Assembly: GCA_934541105.1 (NCBI GenBank)
Contig: CAKTDA010000004.1
Location: forward strand, 62,001-126,000
Length of the DNA stretch: 64,000 nucleotides
Direction: 5' to 3'
DNA from: an uncultured Luteitalea sp.
Lineage (GTDB): Bacteria > Acidobacteriota > Vicinamibacteria > Vicinamibacterales > Vicinamibacteraceae
In this document: positions 8,319-17,281 of the stretch, one piece after another
How the letters are laid out: every line of letters starts with the position of its first letter
Position numbering within the stretch: the first letter of the stretch is position 1
Notes under the pieces: model-generated
The model's database searches: none
Seen by the model: only the letters and a program-made list of their open reading frames with translations
Told to the model about the DNA's origin: nothing
Position numbers and translations under genes: made by a program

Positions 8319-10556
8319 CTAGTCGCCCACCGGCACGACCCAGACGTTGCCGGTGAAGCTCGCATACTCGTAGACCACGCGGTCGCCCTGCGGCGACCAC
8401 TCGGGGTTGCGTACGTAGTGGTGTTCGTCGCCGTACGTCGTCAGCTGACGGACGCCGCTGCCGTCGGCACGCGCCGACCACACGTTCCAGCGTCCGTCGA
8501 GCGAGCCGGACAACGCGACCTGCGACCCGTCGGGCGACCAGCTGCGTACCCATGCCTGATCCAGGCCCGCCGAGATCTGCCGTGACGCGCCGGTTGCGAG
8601 ATCCACAACGTGCACCTGCGCCTGGCCGTTCCTCCAGACGTCGAGCGCAAGGGCCCGGCCGTCGGGCGACCAGACCGGAAACGCGGCACCGTCGCCGAGC
8701 CGGGCCACGCGTTGTTCCGCGCCGCTTGCACGCGTCCGCACGAGCACCTCGAGCTGGCCCTCCGCCGATCGGGTGTAGGCCAGTCGCGTCCCGTCGGGTG
8801 ACAGCCGCGGCCGCAGGAGGTCCTGCTCGCCGTCCCCGAGCGGCAGCACGTCGCGTATGGCGCCCGTCTCCACCTGGACCTCCCGGAGCACACGCCCGTC
8901 AGGACCCTCGCCGACGATGTGAATCGTGCGCCCGTCGGGTCGCCAAACGGGATCACGCGTCCCTTCGACCGGGCGCGCGAGCGACCGGGCGCCGCCTCGC
9001 ACCAGATCGAGCAGCCACAGGCCGGGCTGGAGCCCCGCGCCCTGGCGTTCGAACGCGACGAACGCGCCATCGGGGCTGATCGAGGGGCGCCTGGCGCCGC
9101 GCACGGCATCCTCGGCGACGCGCGTGGCCGGCCCGGTCGGGACGCCGTCGCGGCTGATCGGCAGGCTGTTCAGGCCCGCGACGGTGGCCATCGCGACGTA
9201 GGCGACCCGCCGGCCGTCCGGATGGACCGCCACATGGCGCGCGTCGAGCTCGCTCGGCGGCAGGACGCGCGCGGCCTGGCCCGCGGTGCGGCCGTCCGGG
9301 GCGATGGGCAGCGTCCAGAGCTCGAACTGCGCGTCGGCTCGCGAGAAGTAGGCGGCGCGGCCGTCGGGCGCGAGCGTCGAGTCCACCGTGCGGCCGCCGG
9401 GCACGTGGACGCGGTGGAGCGCGCCGGTCTCGACGTTCACCGTCCAGAACTGCGTCGCGTCGAGTCCCTGGCTCGCGAAGAAGAGGCGCTGTCCGTCGGG
9501 AAGCCAGTTGGGGCGGGAGTGGCTGCCTTCCGGGCGCCAGCCGTCGGTGACGCGGCGCGGCTCGCCTCCCGCACCATCGACGACCCACAGGCTCGACGGG
9601 CCGAACGCCTCGAACGCTGCGGCACTGGGCTCGGTGTAGGGGCTGCCCTGGAAGGCGAGGCGGCGGCCGTCGGGCGACCAGACGGGACGCGACCCGAACG
9701 GACTCACCTGTCGGGGCGTGCCTCCGGTCCTCGCAATCACCCAGATGCCGCCCCGCGCCGACGAGTGGTAGGCCAGCTGCGTGCCGTCGGGCGACCACGA
9801 CGGCTGGACGTTGATCTGGCCGTCGTTTGTCAGGGCGAGACGGTCGCCGCCGGCGGCGACGTCGCGGATGAAGAGCTCGAATCGTCCGTTCCTGTCGCTT
9901 GCGTACGCGATGGCGCCGCCGTCCGGCGACCAGGCCGGAAAGGCGTCGAGCGCGGCGGATGATGTCAGTTGCATGCGGGCCGGTGCGGCCTGCCTGGTGT
10001 CGTTGCCGTTCGAGGCGCGCCAGGCGAGGAGCAGAGCCAGGAGGGCGAGCAGGCCGAATCCGGCCGCCCAGAGGGGATGGGGCGTACCGGAGTCGAGCGC
10101 CGGCCGGGGGGCGGCGGGCGGAAGGGGAGTCGGGGCGGTCGTCGTGGTCCTGGCTGCGGGACCGGGCGGCCGCCCTTCGACAAGTCGTGGACCGGGTGGA
10201 CCGGCCGACCCGACCGCTGGCGGCGGTCCGACGCGCGTGACAGGGACGATGAAGCGGTAGCCGCGGGTCGGGACGGTCTCGATGTAGCGGGCGCCGCGGG
10301 CGACGTCGCCGAGCCCTCGCCGCAACTGCGCCACGACGCGGGCCACGGCGTTGTCGGTGACGTACACGCCGGCCCAGACCGTGTCGAGGACTTCCTGCCG
10401 CGTCACGAGTTCACCACTCCGCGATGCCAGCAGCCGCAGCAGATCGTACGCCTTGGGCTCGAACGGCAGGGGTATCCCGGCCTTCAGCACCCGCCCGGCG
10501 CGCAGGTCGATGACGACGTCTTCGAATTGATACGCAAGGACTTCGGTCGTCATCAT
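8319..10556 (-). CDS. Winged-helix DNA-binding / TolB-type beta-propeller membrane protein
   Basis: 745-residue three-part protein. Residues ~1-105 form an OmpR/CadC-type winged helix (PKAYDLLRLLASRSGELV, then YIETVPTRGYRFIVPV). A proline-rich linker and one membrane segment (GFGLLALLALLLAW, near residue 165-185) follow. The rest is a string of PD40/WD40-like blades with the repeated WSPDG signature (FPAWSPDGGAIAYAS and many more), likely outside the membrane. The layout is that of one-component membrane-bound regulators that sense with a propeller and bind DNA from the membrane. Target genes and ligand are unknown; the divergent SulP-carbonic anhydrase gene, about 70 bp away, is an obvious candidate. 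Confidence 0.88.
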   Translation of the reverse strand: MMTTEVLAYQFEDVVIDLRAGRVLKAGIPLPFEPKAYDLLRLLASRSGELVTRQEVLDTVWAGVYVTDNAVARVVAQLRRGLGDVARGARYIETVPTRGYRFIVPVTRVGPPPAVGSAGPPGPRLVEGRPPGPAARTTTTAPTPLPPAAPRPALDSGTPHPLWAAGFGLLALLALLLAWRASNGNDTRQAAPARMQLTSSAALDAFPAWSPDGGAIAYASDRNGRFELFIRDVAAGGDRLALTNDGQINVQPSWSPDGTQLAYHSSARGGIWVIARTGGTPRQVSPFGSRPVWSPDGRRLAFQGSPYTEPSAAAFEAFGPSSLWVVDGAGGEPRRVTDGWRPEGSHSRPNWLPDGQRLFFASQGLDATQFWTVNVETGALHRVHVPGGRTVDSTLAPDGRAAYFSRADAQFELWTLPIAPDGRTAGQAARVLPPSELDARHVAVHPDGRRVAYVAMATVAGLNSLPISRDGVPTGPATRVAEDAVRGARRPSISPDGAFVAFERQGAGLQPGLWLLDLVRGGARSLARPVEGTRDPVWRPDGRTIHIVGEGPDGRVLREVQVETGAIRDVLPLGDGEQDLLRPRLSPDGTRLAYTRSAEGQLEVLVRTRASGAEQRVARLGDGAAFPVWSPDGRALALDVWRNGQAQVHVVDLATGASRQISAGLDQAWVRSWSPDGSQVALSGSLDGRWNVWSARADGSGVRQLTTYGDEHHYVRNPEWSPQGDRVVYEYASFTGNVWVVPVGD

Positions 10557-10612
10557 CGAATCATCATCTCAATCCGCGTGGATTCGTCATGCACGTCGAG
10601 GGGGCGCCGCGG

Positions 10613-10618
10613 TAGCGT
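10613..10618 (+). promoter_or_regulatory. Candidate -10 element close to the SulP-CA start
   Basis: TAGCGT fits a TAnnnT -10 element and ends 9 bases before the ATG at 10628, which would give a leaderless or nearly leaderless transcript. No good -35 is visible 17 bp upstream. Inference only. Confidence 0.3.
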
Positions 10619-10627
10619 GAGCGTCCC

Positions 10628-12895
10628 ATGAATTCCGACAGGTCTGCCCGGACAGCTTCGCCCTCGGTGTCTCGCCGGGGGCTCCTCCATGCGCCGCGCC
10701 AGGACGTCCTCGCGTCGCTCGTCGTCTTCCTGATTGCGGTTCCCCTGTCGCTCGGCATTGCCCTGGCGTCCGGCGCGCCCATCATGGCCGGTCTCATTGC
10801 CGGCATCGTCGGTGGCCTTGTCACCGGCGCGATTGCCGGCGCTCCGCTGCAGGTCACCGGCCCGGCGGCCGGCCTCACCGCCATCGTGTTCGGCCTTGCC
10901 GACCAGTTCGGCGACTGGCGGCTCGTGGCGGCAGCGGTCGTCATCGGCGGCCTGATTCAGGTCGCCCTGGGCTCGGCACGGATTGCGCGCCTCTGTCTCG
11001 CGGTCTCGCCTGCGGTCGTCCACGGGATGCTCGCGGGTATCGGGATTACGATCGCGGTCGCTCAACTGCACATCATTCTAGGCGGGGCGCCGGAGAGTCA
11101 CGCCATCAAGAACGTGCTGGCGCTCCCCGCGCAGCTCGCGACGCTGCACGCGCCGGCAGCGTTCCTCGGGCTTGCGACGATTGCCCTGCTGCTCGCGTGG
11201 CAGTGGGTGCCGCGGCCGCTCTCGGCCGTGCCGGCGTCGCTGGTCGCCGTGATGGGCGCCACGGGAGCCTCGGTCCTCCTCGGGCTCGATGTCGAGCGGA
11301 TCAACCTGCAGGGCGGCTTCTCGAGCGGCCTGCAGCTGGCGGCCCTGCCGGTGATCGACATGTGGCCGGCGGTGCTACTCGGCGGCATCACGATCGCGGC
11401 CGTCGCCAGCGTGGAGTCGCTGCTGTGCGCGGTGGCGACCGACAAGCTGCACACGGGGCCGCGCGCCAACCTCGATCGTGAGCTCGTGGGGCAGGGCGTG
11501 GCCAACACCTTGTCGGGCCTGCTGGGCGGCCTGCCGGTGACCGGGGTCATCGTGCGGTCGTCGGCAAACATCCAGGCCGGCGCGCAGACGCAGTTGTCGG
11601 CCATGCTGCACAGCGTCTGGATCCTGCTGTTCGTGGTGTTCCTCGGCTGGGGCATCGAGCTGATTCCGCTGTCGGTGCTGGCCGGACTGCTCGTGCACGT
11701 CGGCATCCGACTCGTGGACGCGCACCACATCCGGCAGCTGATGACGTTCCGGCAGGCGCTGGTGTACGTCGTCACGGTCGGCGGCGTCGTGGGCATCGGG
11801 CTGCTGCCGGGCATCGCCCTCGGCCTCGCGCTGGCGATCGTCGTGCTGCTGAAGAAGCTGTCGGAGACCAACGTCACGGTGGACGGCTCCGATGGCCGGT
11901 ACCACGTGCGCATCGGCGGCTCGCTGACGTTCGTCGGGCTGCCGAGCCTGACGGCGGCGCTGCAGAAGGTGCCGGCGGGGACCTACGTGGACGTGGACCT
12001 GATGGTGGACTTCATGGACCACGCGGCCTTCGAGGCGCTGCACGACTGGCGGCTCACGCACGAGCGGCTCGGCGGGCGCGTGGACATCGACGAACTCCAC
12101 GAGGCGTGGTACGCCAATGCCGCCAACGGGACGCCGCGGTTCGGCAAGTCGCGGCTCGACGGGTTGCTCGGCGCGCTGCGGCGCCGATCGCGAAAGGAAT
12201 CGCTGACGGGCCTGCCGCCGTGCGGCGACGGCGGACAGCTGATCCAGGGCGCCGCGGCCTTCAACGCGATGACGTCGCGCGACGTCAAGCCGCTGCTCAG
12301 CCACCTGGCCGACGTCGGGCAGACGCCGCAGGCGCTGTTCATCACCTGTGCCGACTCGCGGATCGTGCCGGCCGATCTCGTGAATGCCGATCCGGGCGAC
12401 CTCTTCGTGCTGCGCAACATCGGCAACATCGTGCCGGCGTGGAGTGATGCCCCGGAGGCCGACGACTCGGTGGGATCGGCCATCGAGTTCGCGATCGACG
12501 TGCTGCACGTGCACAGCATCGTGGTCTGCGGGCACTCGGAGTGCGGCGCGATGAAGGCGCTGCTGTCGGGGCACGAGCAGCTCGGGGGATCGCTGCGCCG
12601 GTGGCTCGACTACGGCGTGTCGTCGCTCACGCGGCACGCCAGCCTCGGGTCGCACCCGGGGGCGACATCGCCGCACAACGACCTGGCGCGGTCCAACGTC
12701 GTGGAACAGGTCGAGCGGCTCGGCACGTATCCGTCGGTCGCCCGCGCGGTCGCCTCCGGCAACCTGCGCCTCTACGGCTGGTACTTCGACCTCAAGCGCG
12801 CGAAGGTCACCGTCTGGGATGCGGCGGCCGGTCGCTTCGTCGATGCGGGCGAGGTGGCCACGACCGACGAACCCACGCTCTCCGTGCCGGCGTGA
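10628..12895 (+). CDS. SulP-family anion transporter fused to STAS-like and beta-carbonic anhydrase domains
   Basis: 755-residue fusion. Residues ~20-420 are a SulP transporter with about ten to twelve membrane segments (ITGPAAGLTAIVFGLA-like helix, then LGGLPVTGVIVRSSANIQAG). Residues ~425-510 look like a STAS domain. Residues ~545-745 are a beta-class carbonic anhydrase with an apparently intact zinc site: Cys574 and Asp576 in CADSR, His636 and Cys639 in CGHSECGAM. Such fusions are presumed to couple bicarbonate transport to CO2/HCO3- interconversion at the membrane; transport of sulfate or another anion cannot be excluded. The gene diverges from the winged-helix/propeller gene and converges on glgC, with a perfect palindrome between. 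Confidence 0.92.
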   Translation: MNSDRSARTASPSVSRRGLLHAPRQDVLASLVVFLIAVPLSLGIALASGAPIMAGLIAGIVGGLVTGAIAGAPLQVTGPAAGLTAIVFGLADQFGDWRLVAAAVVIGGLIQVALGSARIARLCLAVSPAVVHGMLAGIGITIAVAQLHIILGGAPESHAIKNVLALPAQLATLHAPAAFLGLATIALLLAWQWVPRPLSAVPASLVAVMGATGASVLLGLDVERINLQGGFSSGLQLAALPVIDMWPAVLLGGITIAAVASVESLLCAVATDKLHTGPRANLDRELVGQGVANTLSGLLGGLPVTGVIVRSSANIQAGAQTQLSAMLHSVWILLFVVFLGWGIELIPLSVLAGLLVHVGIRLVDAHHIRQLMTFRQALVYVVTVGGVVGIGLLPGIALGLALAIVVLLKKLSETNVTVDGSDGRYHVRIGGSLTFVGLPSLTAALQKVPAGTYVDVDLMVDFMDHAAFEALHDWRLTHERLGGRVDIDELHEAWYANAANGTPRFGKSRLDGLLGALRRRSRKESLTGLPPCGDGGQLIQGAAAFNAMTSRDVKPLLSHLADVGQTPQALFITCADSRIVPADLVNADPGDLFVLRNIGNIVPAWSDAPEADDSVGSAIEFAIDVLHVHSIVVCGHSECGAMKALLSGHEQLGGSLRRWLDYGVSSLTRHASLGSHPGATSPHNDLARSNVVEQVERLGTYPSVARAVASGNLRLYGWYFDLKRAKVTVWDAAAGRFVDAGEVATTDEPTLSVPA

Positions 12896-12912
12896 GGGAG
12901 TGCGAAGGGGAC

Positions 12913-12937
12913 GCGCCGGGTACCAGGTACCCGGCGC
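12913..12937. terminator. Perfect 25-bp inverted repeat between convergent genes
   Basis: Two 12-bp arms (GCGCCGGGTACC and its exact complement) around a single A. It lies between the SulP-CA stop (12895) and the glgC stop (12938-12940), where a bidirectional terminator is expected. No T-run follows, so intrinsic termination would be atypical. The arms contain the GTACC-type heptamer also seen near 49895. Confidence 0.5.
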
Positions 12938-14203
12938 CTACACCTCCGTGCCCGGGGCGATCGTCGCGCCCTTGGGCACCACGATGATCCCTTCGCGGAT
13001 GAAGTAGCCGTTGCCGTCGGCCTCGCGGACGCCGGCCGTGTTGAGCAGGCGCGCGCCATCCCCCACGCGCGCGTTCTTGTCCACGATCACCCGATCCAGC
13101 ACGACGTCGCGGCCGATGCCGAGCGGCACGCCGGTGTCGTCGGCCTCGCGGTCGTAGTAGTCGGCGCCGAGCAGCACCGAATTGGTGATGCGTGCGCCGG
13201 CGCGCACCTGCGTGCGGATGCCGACGACGGCGCGGTCGATCCGGCAGCGGTCGAGCACGCAGCCCTCGGCGACGACGGCGCGGTTCACCGCCGTGTCCTG
13301 GATCATCGACCCGGCCAGGAAGCGCGGGTGGGTGTAGACGGGACTGCGCGCGTCGTGGAACGTGAAGGCCGGCTGCGGGTCGGTCAGCTTGAGGTTGGCC
13401 TCGTAGAACGAGCCGATGGTCCCGACGTCTTCCCAGTAGCCCCGGTAGAGGAAGGCCCGCACACGGTGCGTCTCGATCACGGCCGGGATGATCTCCTTGC
13501 CGAAGTCCACGGCGTCGGCGTAGCGCTCGAGCGCGTCGAGCAGCACCTGCTTGGTGAACACGTAAATGCCCATCGACGCGATGAAGGGCTTCTGTGGCGT
13601 GACCCACGAGGCCACCCGGCTGTCGCTCGGGACGCTCTGGCCGATCTCGCCGAGCCGCTGGAGGTTCGGCTTCTCCTCGAACCCCGAGATGGTGCCGCTC
13701 GTGTCGAAGTGGAAGATCCCCATCTGCGTCGAGGTCTCAGGGTCGCAGGGCTGGGCAGCGATGGTGACGTCGGCGTCCTGCTCGATGTGATCCGCGATCA
13801 GGTCGGCGAGGTTCATCCGGTACAGGTGGTCGCCGGCGAGGATCAGGATGTGGTCGGCGGCCATCGAATGGAAGTGGCGCCAGGCCTGGCGGACGGCGTC
13901 GGCCGTGCCCTGGAACCACGCGGTGCTGTCGGGCGTCTGCTCGGCGGCGAGGATGTCCACGAAGCCCTGCGAGAAGTGATCGAGCCGGTAGCTCTGGGCG
14001 ACGTGCCGGTTCAACGAGGCCGAGTTGAACTGGGTGAGGACGAAGATGCGGCGCAGGTTGGCGTGCAGGCAGTTGCTGACCGGCACGTCGATCAGGCGGT
14101 ACTTGCCTCCGATGGGCACCGCGGGCTTCGAGCGCGTCCAGGTGAGCGGGAACAGCCGGTTGCCGCGGCCGCCGCCGAGGATGAGGGTCAGCACCGATGT
14201 CAT
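12938..14203 (-). CDS. glgC: Glucose-1-phosphate adenylyltransferase (ADP-glucose pyrophosphorylase)
   Basis: 421-residue enzyme making ADP-glucose from ATP and glucose-1-phosphate, the committed step of glycogen synthesis. The N-terminal nucleotidyltransferase fold shows the pyrophosphorylase loop GGGRGNRLFPLT, then KPAVPIGGKYRLIDVP, and GTADAVRQAW. The C-terminal third is a left-handed beta-helix of hexapeptide repeats (SVLLGADYYD, GVPLGIGRDVVLD) ending with IREGIIVVPKGATI, as in bacterial GlgC. The start at 14203 is chosen because the pyrophosphorylase core begins at once; an in-frame extension of 25 residues has no family resemblance. No other glg gene is in the window. Confidence 0.95.
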   Translation of the reverse strand: MTSVLTLILGGGRGNRLFPLTWTRSKPAVPIGGKYRLIDVPVSNCLHANLRRIFVLTQFNSASLNRHVAQSYRLDHFSQGFVDILAAEQTPDSTAWFQGTADAVRQAWRHFHSMAADHILILAGDHLYRMNLADLIADHIEQDADVTIAAQPCDPETSTQMGIFHFDTSGTISGFEEKPNLQRLGEIGQSVPSDSRVASWVTPQKPFIASMGIYVFTKQVLLDALERYADAVDFGKEIIPAVIETHRVRAFLYRGYWEDVGTIGSFYEANLKLTDPQPAFTFHDARSPVYTHPRFLAGSMIQDTAVNRAVVAEGCVLDRCRIDRAVVGIRTQVRAGARITNSVLLGADYYDREADDTGVPLGIGRDVVLDRVIVDKNARVGDGARLLNTAGVREADGNGYFIREGIIVVPKGATIAPGTEV

Positions 14204-14290
14204 GGTGCGGCCACCATATGCCGCCCGCCTGCCCGCGGGCAAGCCGGAGGGGGCGGCGGCCGGTCCCGGCCCGATCACGGGCCAGCAGTT

Positions 14291-14311
14291 GTTTACGTGA
14301 AATTTACAAAG
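14291..14311 (+). promoter_or_regulatory. Candidate PHO-box-like direct repeat upstream of the DUF47-PiT operon
   Basis: TTTAC occurs at 14292-14296 and again at 14303-14307, an 11-bp period like the direct repeats bound by PhoB/PhoP dimers, in an AT-rich island in otherwise GC-rich DNA. It lies about 155 bp before the phosphate transport gene at 14465 and about 90 bp from glgC. Inference only. Confidence 0.35.
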
Positions 14312-14464
14312 GCCTCATGAACCTCAGGGATATCATGACGAGGTCCTTCGCCGCCGTGCGAAGGTCGTGTGACGGTCCTCGTCCATGTGCGCTCCCTTCC
14401 GACATCCCGCTCATCCGGTTCGCGCCCGACAGGTCCCCGTCGCTCGCACCGTTAGGAGATTGGT

Positions 14465-15085
14465 GTGGCTCGATTCAGCCTGATTCCGAAAGACGGCCGC
14501 TTCTTCGACGACTTCATCTCGCTCGCGCAGGAACTGTGCAAGGGGTCGCGCGTCCTGGCCGAGATGCTCGCCACCGACCACCCGCGCTGGGAACTGGCCG
14601 ACAAGCTCAAGGCGCACGAACACCAGTGCGACCAGATCGCGCACGATTCGCTGCACCGGATGAACCAGACGTTCGTCACGCCGCTCGATCGCGAGGACAT
14701 GCACCGCCTGATCCTCTACCTGGACAACGTGATGGACATGATGGACGCCGCGGGAGGCTGCGTGCGCCTCTACCAGATCCGGAGCTGCCGCTACGGCGCC
14801 CGCGAGCTGGCCGACATCATCGTCCGGAGCACCGATCAGCTCCTGTTGGCCACGCAGAAGCTCGAACGCCGCCAGGGCGTGGAGGAGCACGTCGTCGAGG
14901 TCAACCGGCTCGAGAACGAGGCCGACCAGATTCACCGTGCCGCGATCGGCCGCCTCTTCACCGAGGAGCAGAACGCCATCGAAGTGATGAAGTGGAAGGA
15001 GATCCTCGACCTGCTCGAGCGGGCCACCGACGAATGCGAGGACGTCGCCAACGAGGTCGAAGGCGTCATCGTCAAGTACGCCTGA
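14465..15085 (+). CDS. DUF47 / PhoU-like Pit accessory protein
   Basis: 206-residue helical protein of the DUF47 (TIGR00153, PhoU-related) family, typically a regulatory partner of PiT phosphate transporters. Family features seen: FFDDFISLAQEL near the N-terminus, HEHQCDQIAHDSL, LDNVMDMMDAAGGCVRLY, and EVNRLENEADQIHRAA followed by LLERATDECEDVANEVEG. Start is GTG at 14465, supported by AGGAG eight bases upstream. The PiT gene begins 15 bp after its stop, so the two form an operon. Confidence 0.92.
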   Translation: MARFSLIPKDGRFFDDFISLAQELCKGSRVLAEMLATDHPRWELADKLKAHEHQCDQIAHDSLHRMNQTFVTPLDREDMHRLILYLDNVMDMMDAAGGCVRLYQIRSCRYGARELADIIVRSTDQLLLATQKLERRQGVEEHVVEVNRLENEADQIHRAAIGRLFTEEQNAIEVMKWKEILDLLERATDECEDVANEVEGVIVKYA

Positions 15086-15100
15086 GGCCTGGCCGACCGC

Positions 15101-16102
15101 ATGGATTCAGCGCTCGTCATCGTCATCGTCCTCGTCGTCCTGGCGTTGGTGTTCGACTACATCAACGGCTTCCACGACGCCGCCAACTCGATTGCCACCG
15201 TCGTCTCCACGCGCGTCCTCTCGCCAGGCCAGGCCGTCGTGTGGGCGGCGTTCTTCAACTTCATCGCCGCGTTCCTCTTCGGCACCGCCGTCGCCAAGAC
15301 GGTCGGCGCCGGCATGGTGGACCTGAACGTCGTGACGTTCTCGGTGATTGGCGCCGGCCTCGTCGGCGCGATCGTCTGGAACCTGATCACGTGGTACTTC
15401 GGGCTGCCGACAAGCTCCTCGCACGCGCTCTTTGGCGGCTATGGCGGCGCCGCACTCGCGAAGGCGGGGTCCGCGGCGCTCATCTGGTCCGGCTGGACCA
15501 AGACGCTGATCTTCATCGTCGTCGCTCCGATGATCGGCATGATCGTCGGCCTGTCGATGATGACCGCGACGTTCTGGATCTTCCGCAACACCGCGCCAAA
15601 GCGGGTGGACTCGCTGTTCCGGCGCATGCAGCTCGGGTCGGCGGCGCTCTTCAGCCTGATGCACGGCGCCAACGACGCGCAGAAGACGATGGGCATCATC
15701 ACCGGCGTGCTGGTCACGGCGGGATACCTCGACACCTTCGAAGTGCCTTTCTGGGTCGTCATTGCCGCCCACATCGCCATCGGGCTCGGCACGCTCTCCG
15801 GCGGCTGGCGCATCGTCAAGACGATGGGCACGAAGATCACGAAGCTGGCACCCGTCGGGGGATTCGCCGCCGAGACGGGGGCGGCGGCGGCCATCCTCCT
15901 GGCCACGCTGCTCGGCGTGGGCATCAGCACCACGCACACGATCACGGGCGCGATCGTCGGGGTGGGCGCCACGCGGCGGTTGTCGGCCGTGCGGTGGGGC
16001 GTGGCGGGCCGTATCGTGTGGGCCTGGATCCTGACGATTCCCGCGGCGGGCCTCGTCGGGGCGAGCACCTACTGGGTGCTGGCGGCGCTCGGCGCGCACT
16101 GA
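15101..16102 (+). CDS. pit: Low-affinity inorganic phosphate transporter (PiT family)
   Basis: 333-residue membrane carrier with around ten hydrophobic segments, importing phosphate (usually as a metal-phosphate complex or with H+/Na+). Both PiT signature repeats are visible: GFHDAANSIATVVSTR near residue 17 and HGANDAQKTMGIITG near residue 187. Tail segment TTHTITGAIVGVGATRRLSAVRWG is also family-typical. It follows the DUF47 gene and converges on an OmpR-type regulator gene. This is a second phosphate uptake route in addition to PstSCAB. Confidence 0.95.
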   Translation: MDSALVIVIVLVVLALVFDYINGFHDAANSIATVVSTRVLSPGQAVVWAAFFNFIAAFLFGTAVAKTVGAGMVDLNVVTFSVIGAGLVGAIVWNLITWYFGLPTSSSHALFGGYGGAALAKAGSAALIWSGWTKTLIFIVVAPMIGMIVGLSMMTATFWIFRNTAPKRVDSLFRRMQLGSAALFSLMHGANDAQKTMGIITGVLVTAGYLDTFEVPFWVVIAAHIAIGLGTLSGGWRIVKTMGTKITKLAPVGGFAAETGAAAAILLATLLGVGISTTHTITGAIVGVGATRRLSAVRWGVAGRIVWAWILTIPAAGLVGASTYWVLAALGAH

Positions 16103-16124
16103 GGCGCCGAGCGCAGCCCGTCCG

Positions 16125-16880
16125 TCACTCCACGAATCGGTACCCGAGGCCGACCACGGTCTCGACCTGCGGGCCGGCCACGCCGAGCTTGGCCCGCAGG
16201 CGCCCGACGTGCACGTCCACCGACCGGGTCTCGATTAGCCGGTCGTAGCCCCACACCCGCTCGAGCAGTCGGTCGCGCGACAGCACGCGGCCCCGGTTCT
16301 CGACAAGGCACTTCAGCAGCTCGAACTCGCGCCGCGTCAGGCGCACCGGCGCGCCGTCGACGCGCACGTCCACCGCCTCGAAGTCGGTCGTGAGGTGCTT
16401 GCCGCGATAGACGTGCGACGCCTCGCGCTCGGCCGGAATCCCGCGCGGCCGGCGCAGCACCGCGCGCACGCGCGCGGCGAGTTCACGCAGGCTGAACGGC
16501 TTGGTGACGTAGTCGTCGGCGCCGAGGTCGAGCCCCGAGACGCGATCGACTTCGGTTGCGCGCGCCGTGAGCATGATGATCGGCACCTGCCGCGTCGCGG
16601 GCCGCGACCGCAGGATGCGACACACCTCGAAGCCCGACAGCACCGGCAGGTTCAGGTCGAGCACGATCAGGTCCGGTGCGGCATCCGCGACGCGCGCAAG
16701 CGCCGCGTCGCCGCTCGAGACGACCTCCACCGTGGTGTTGGGTTCGCGGTCGAGCGCGTGCTTGATGAGCCCGGCGATGTCGTGTTCGTCTTCGACGACG
16801 AGGATGCGGGTGCTGATGGCACCGGTTGTCACGGGGAACTGCGACGAATGGTTGGTGGTGCCCGACTGGGCAGGCGTCAC
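16125..16880 (-). CDS. OmpR/PhoB-type response regulator, no adjacent kinase
   Basis: 251-residue two-domain regulator. Receiver domain: acidic pair in ILVVEDEHD, phospho-acceptor Asp in LIVLDLNLPVLSGFE, conserved Thr/Lys in IMLTARAT and DDYVTKPFS. Winged-helix effector: LTRREFELLKCLVENRGRV, then DRLIETRSVDVHVGRLRAKL. About 24 residues precede the usual receiver start, so translation may begin later. No histidine kinase lies next to it. It converges on the PiT gene, so a link to phosphate is only positional. It resembles the PhoB at 31029-31709 in layout but is a different protein. Confidence 0.92.
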   Translation of the reverse strand: MTPAQSGTTNHSSQFPVTTGAISTRILVVEDEHDIAGLIKHALDREPNTTVEVVSSGDAALARVADAAPDLIVLDLNLPVLSGFEVCRILRSRPATRQVPIIMLTARATEVDRVSGLDLGADDYVTKPFSLRELAARVRAVLRRPRGIPAEREASHVYRGKHLTTDFEAVDVRVDGAPVRLTRREFELLKCLVENRGRVLSRDRLLERVWGYDRLIETRSVDVHVGRLRAKLGVAGPQVETVVGLGYRFVE

Positions 16881-17013
16881 GCGGAGACTCCCTTGAAGGC
16901 GACTGAAGTCAGCGCCGCAGGTGCGGCTGTCCTGAACACGCTACGTCGCCGCCGTTTCCCGGGAGTGTCGATCCGGTTAATTGTGGGTTACGAGACTTGC
17001 GGCCAGGCCTCTC

Positions 17014-17275
17014 TCATGAGGCCAGCTCGGTGTTGAGGCGAATCGAGCCCGCCCGATGGTTGCAGCCGCCCCAGCGCGTCTTCATGCGCTGCAGGAAGTA
17101 CCGGTGCACCTCGACGCCCAGGCGTCGCTCCCAGCGGCGAATCAGGGGCGCACCGCGGCGTGCAGCAGCGACTTGTGCCACTCATGGACGACCGCGCGAC
17201 GGGTGGCCGTGGTGCTGCCCGGGCGGACGGTCAGCGTCATCGTGCGGTGCCCCAGACGGACATGGTGCCGAAGGA
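17014..17275 (-). pseudogene. Remnant of a YgjP-type (SprT-like) metallopeptidase
   Basis: Leftward reading gives a recognisable but broken YgjP/DUF45 C-terminal region. One frame gives TLTVRPGSTTATRRAVVHEW and then hits a stop at about 17142. A second frame continues LIRRWERRLGVEVHRYF, then LQRMKTRWGGCNHRAGSIRL and stops at 17014. The KTRWGGC core is diagnostic, but the zinc-binding HELCH region that should follow is missing and so is the N-terminal half. One frameshift plus truncation at both ends makes it non-functional. It sits next to the GxxExxY gene and the IS element in a decayed island. Confidence 0.7.
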
Positions 17276-17281
17276 GCGCGT

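Noticed and set aside
11375..12676. Long minus-strand frame inside the SulP-carbonic anhydrase gene
   Set aside because: His/Arg/Gln-rich shadow with no family features; the plus strand has two full domains with intact zinc residues.
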